Assembly (NCBI RefSeq): GCF_004345645.1
Contig: NZ_SLWS01000008.1
Span: 310,001-374,000, forward strand
Direction: 5' to 3'
Length of the DNA stretch: 64,000 nt
From: Actinocrispum wychmicini
GTDB taxonomy: Bacteria; Actinomycetota; Actinomycetes; Mycobacteriales; Pseudonocardiaceae
Shown: positions 63,183 to 64,000 of the stretch, piece by piece
Position numbering within the stretch: position 1 is the stretch's first letter
Layout: each line of letters begins with the position of its first letter
Position numbers and translations under genes: made by a program
The notes under the pieces: generated by a model
Seen by the model: the letters and a program-made list of their open reading frames with translations, nothing else
The model's database searches: none
Told to the model about the DNA's origin: nothing

Positions 63183-63570
63183 GCCTCGTTCCGGGTATCG
63201 GTTCGACTATCTGGTGGCCCCGCTGCGTTGTCCTCGGTGTGGGCTGGTGGCGGAGGCCGACGAGATGTTGGAGATGACCACGCGGCTGCGCGCCGAGCCC
63301 AATCTGGCGTACCTGACCATCGGCGACGACCTGCCCGTCACCCCGGAGCGGGCGGCCTCGGCCGGCTATGTCCAGCTGCGGTTACCCGGGCCGGACGAGC
63401 CCACGATCCTGTTGCACACGTGGACGTGTGCGTCGTGCGGCGCGGCCGGCAACTGGGCCGAGGTCGTGGTGGAGGAGGACGTGATCGAGGCCATCGACGA
63501 GGCCGAGTTGGACGCGGACACGATGGCCCGCGCCCATTTCAAGGTCTCCGACGACAGCAGGCACCGCTAG
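63181..63570 (+). CDS. small zinc-ribbon protein of unknown function
   Basis: The 129-residue protein has two CxxC pairs: CPRC near residue 17 and CASC near residue 83, which together could bind one zinc. A mixed helix/strand middle lies between them, and a Glu/Asp-rich helix ends it (VVVEEDVIEAIDEAELD). The N-terminal RFDYLVAPLRCP and the LHTWTC segment look conserved within a family I cannot name. Its ATG overlaps the divergent methyltransferase start (CATG). Its stop overlaps the hydrolase stop. Confidence 0.7.
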   Translation: MPRSGYRFDYLVAPLRCPRCGLVAEADEMLEMTTRLRAEPNLAYLTIGDDLPVTPERAASAGYVQLRLPGPDEPTILLHTWTCASCGAAGNWAEVVVEEDVIEAIDEAELDADTMARAHFKVSDDSRHR

Positions 63571-64000
63571 CCCAGGAACGCGTTGACGGCGGCGGCGAAG
63601 CCGGTCGGGTCGTCCACCCACGGGAAGTGTCCGGCGCCGGCTCCGACGACGACGGTCGCGTCGGGGAAACGCGGTATCGCGGTGCGCAGCGTCGCGGGTG
63701 TCACCATCGCGTCCAGTTCGCCCGCGTACAGCAGGACCGGAGCGGTGAGTTCGGTCAGAGCGGCCTTGGTCGCCGGGGCGTCCAGGGTGACGCCGGCGAA
63801 GTAGCCCTCGCGGGCGGCGACGTGCCGCTCGGCGATCCCGACACCCGCGTGCGCGCGCGCCGCGTCGTCCCACCGGCCGTAGAACAGTGGCCGGGACTCG
63901 TGGAACGTGGCCAGCGTCAGGTCGCCGCCCAGGATCTTGTCGAGCGCGGCGCGTGCGGACGCGTACCACGGCTCGCCCGCTCGGTTCCGCAGGGCGGCGG
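63567..64000 (-). CDS. alpha/beta hydrolase, partial (N-terminus beyond window)
   Basis: The last 144 residues are visible. Near the C-terminus are PVLLYAGELDAMV, with the catalytic Asp, and GAGHFPWVDDP, with the catalytic His, in the usual order. The nucleophile elbow must lie outside the window. It ends in FAAAVNAFLG. The stop codon overlaps that of the zinc-ribbon gene by 2 bases. The family covers proline iminopeptidases, epoxide hydrolases and others; no substrate can be assigned. Confidence 0.8.
   Translation of the reverse strand, partial: AALRNRAGEPWYASARAALDKILGGDLTLATFHESRPLFYGRWDDAARAHAGVGIAERHVAAREGYFAGVTLDAPATKAALTELTAPVLLYAGELDAMVTPATLRTAIPRFPDATVVVGAGAGHFPWVDDPTGFAAAVNAFLG

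Overview
The window is about 70% G+C with strong G/C third positions. It is dense with actinobacterial gene types: a SARP regulator, a WYL regulator, a SigE-type sigma factor, a transmembrane Ser/Thr kinase, a DUF222/HNH gene, a CsxA-like exo-glucosaminidase and several DUFs common in Actinobacteria. A soil actinomycete, most likely Pseudonocardiales (Amycolatopsis, Lentzea or Kutzneria-like), is my inference. No rRNA, tRNA, CRISPR array, large biosynthetic cluster or DDE transposase was found.

Layout. 1-2.4 kb: a MarR-like regulator, then an HTH protein with a divergent Nudix-like domain, facing a 41-residue small ORF. 2.4-6.8 kb: a tightly coupled four-gene minus-strand envelope operon (anchored solute-binding protein, TelA, solute-binding/VWA lipoprotein, small membrane protein). 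6.9-16.5 kb: secreted hydrolases (apiosidase-like glycosidase, sedolisin/subtilase hybrid, 1745-aa nuclease). 16.5-24.4 kb: tautomerase, WD40 propeller, an operon of two serine hydrolases plus an ATP-grasp ligase, an FHA protein, a DinB-like protein, a GH3 enzyme, and a HxlR/SDR pair. 24.5-29.5 kb: CsxA-like GH2 exo-glucosaminidase, EF-hand protein, SnoaL-like protein, TMEM175-like channel. 29.7-33.4 kb: metH behind an SAH riboswitch whose P1 helix competes with an anti-Shine-Dalgarno hairpin. 33.5-41.1 kb: methyltransferase, WYL regulator with a 25-bp palindrome facing a VOC/glycosyltransferase pair, an NB-ARC/TPR ATPase, a transferase-like gene interrupted by a heptanucleotide tandem repeat, and an MscS-like channel. 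41.2-46.6 kb: a DUF6807 gene and then boxC-boxB-benzoate-CoA ligase, i.e. aerobic benzoate degradation by the epoxide route without boxA. 46.7-54.8 kb: LCP protein and its sigma factor, VanZ/RDD protein, GH2 beta-galactosidase with a perfect operator-like palindrome, cytosolic papain-like protease, DUF2339 membrane protein and ArsR regulator. 54.9-58.0 kb: an MFS exporter followed by a DUF222/HNH endonuclease gene enclosed by about 320-bp inverted repeats that are themselves palindromic. 58.4-64 kb: SARP regulator divergent from a fused HTH / N6-DNA methylase / specificity-domain protein, a membrane Ser/Thr kinase, a small methyltransferase, a zinc-ribbon protein and a truncated alpha/beta hydrolase.

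Common themes. Many genes carry a TANNNT-like -10 box about 6 bases before the start codon, so they are probably transcribed leaderless. Convergent genes often overlap at their 3' ends. The secreted glycosidases, nuclease and protease suggest polymer scavenging (chitosan, plant glycans, DNA, protein). The box genes add aromatic acid use. The least explained items are the HNH inverted-repeat element, the heptamer repeat, the riboswitch arrangement, the TelA/VWA operon and the methylase-specificity fusion.
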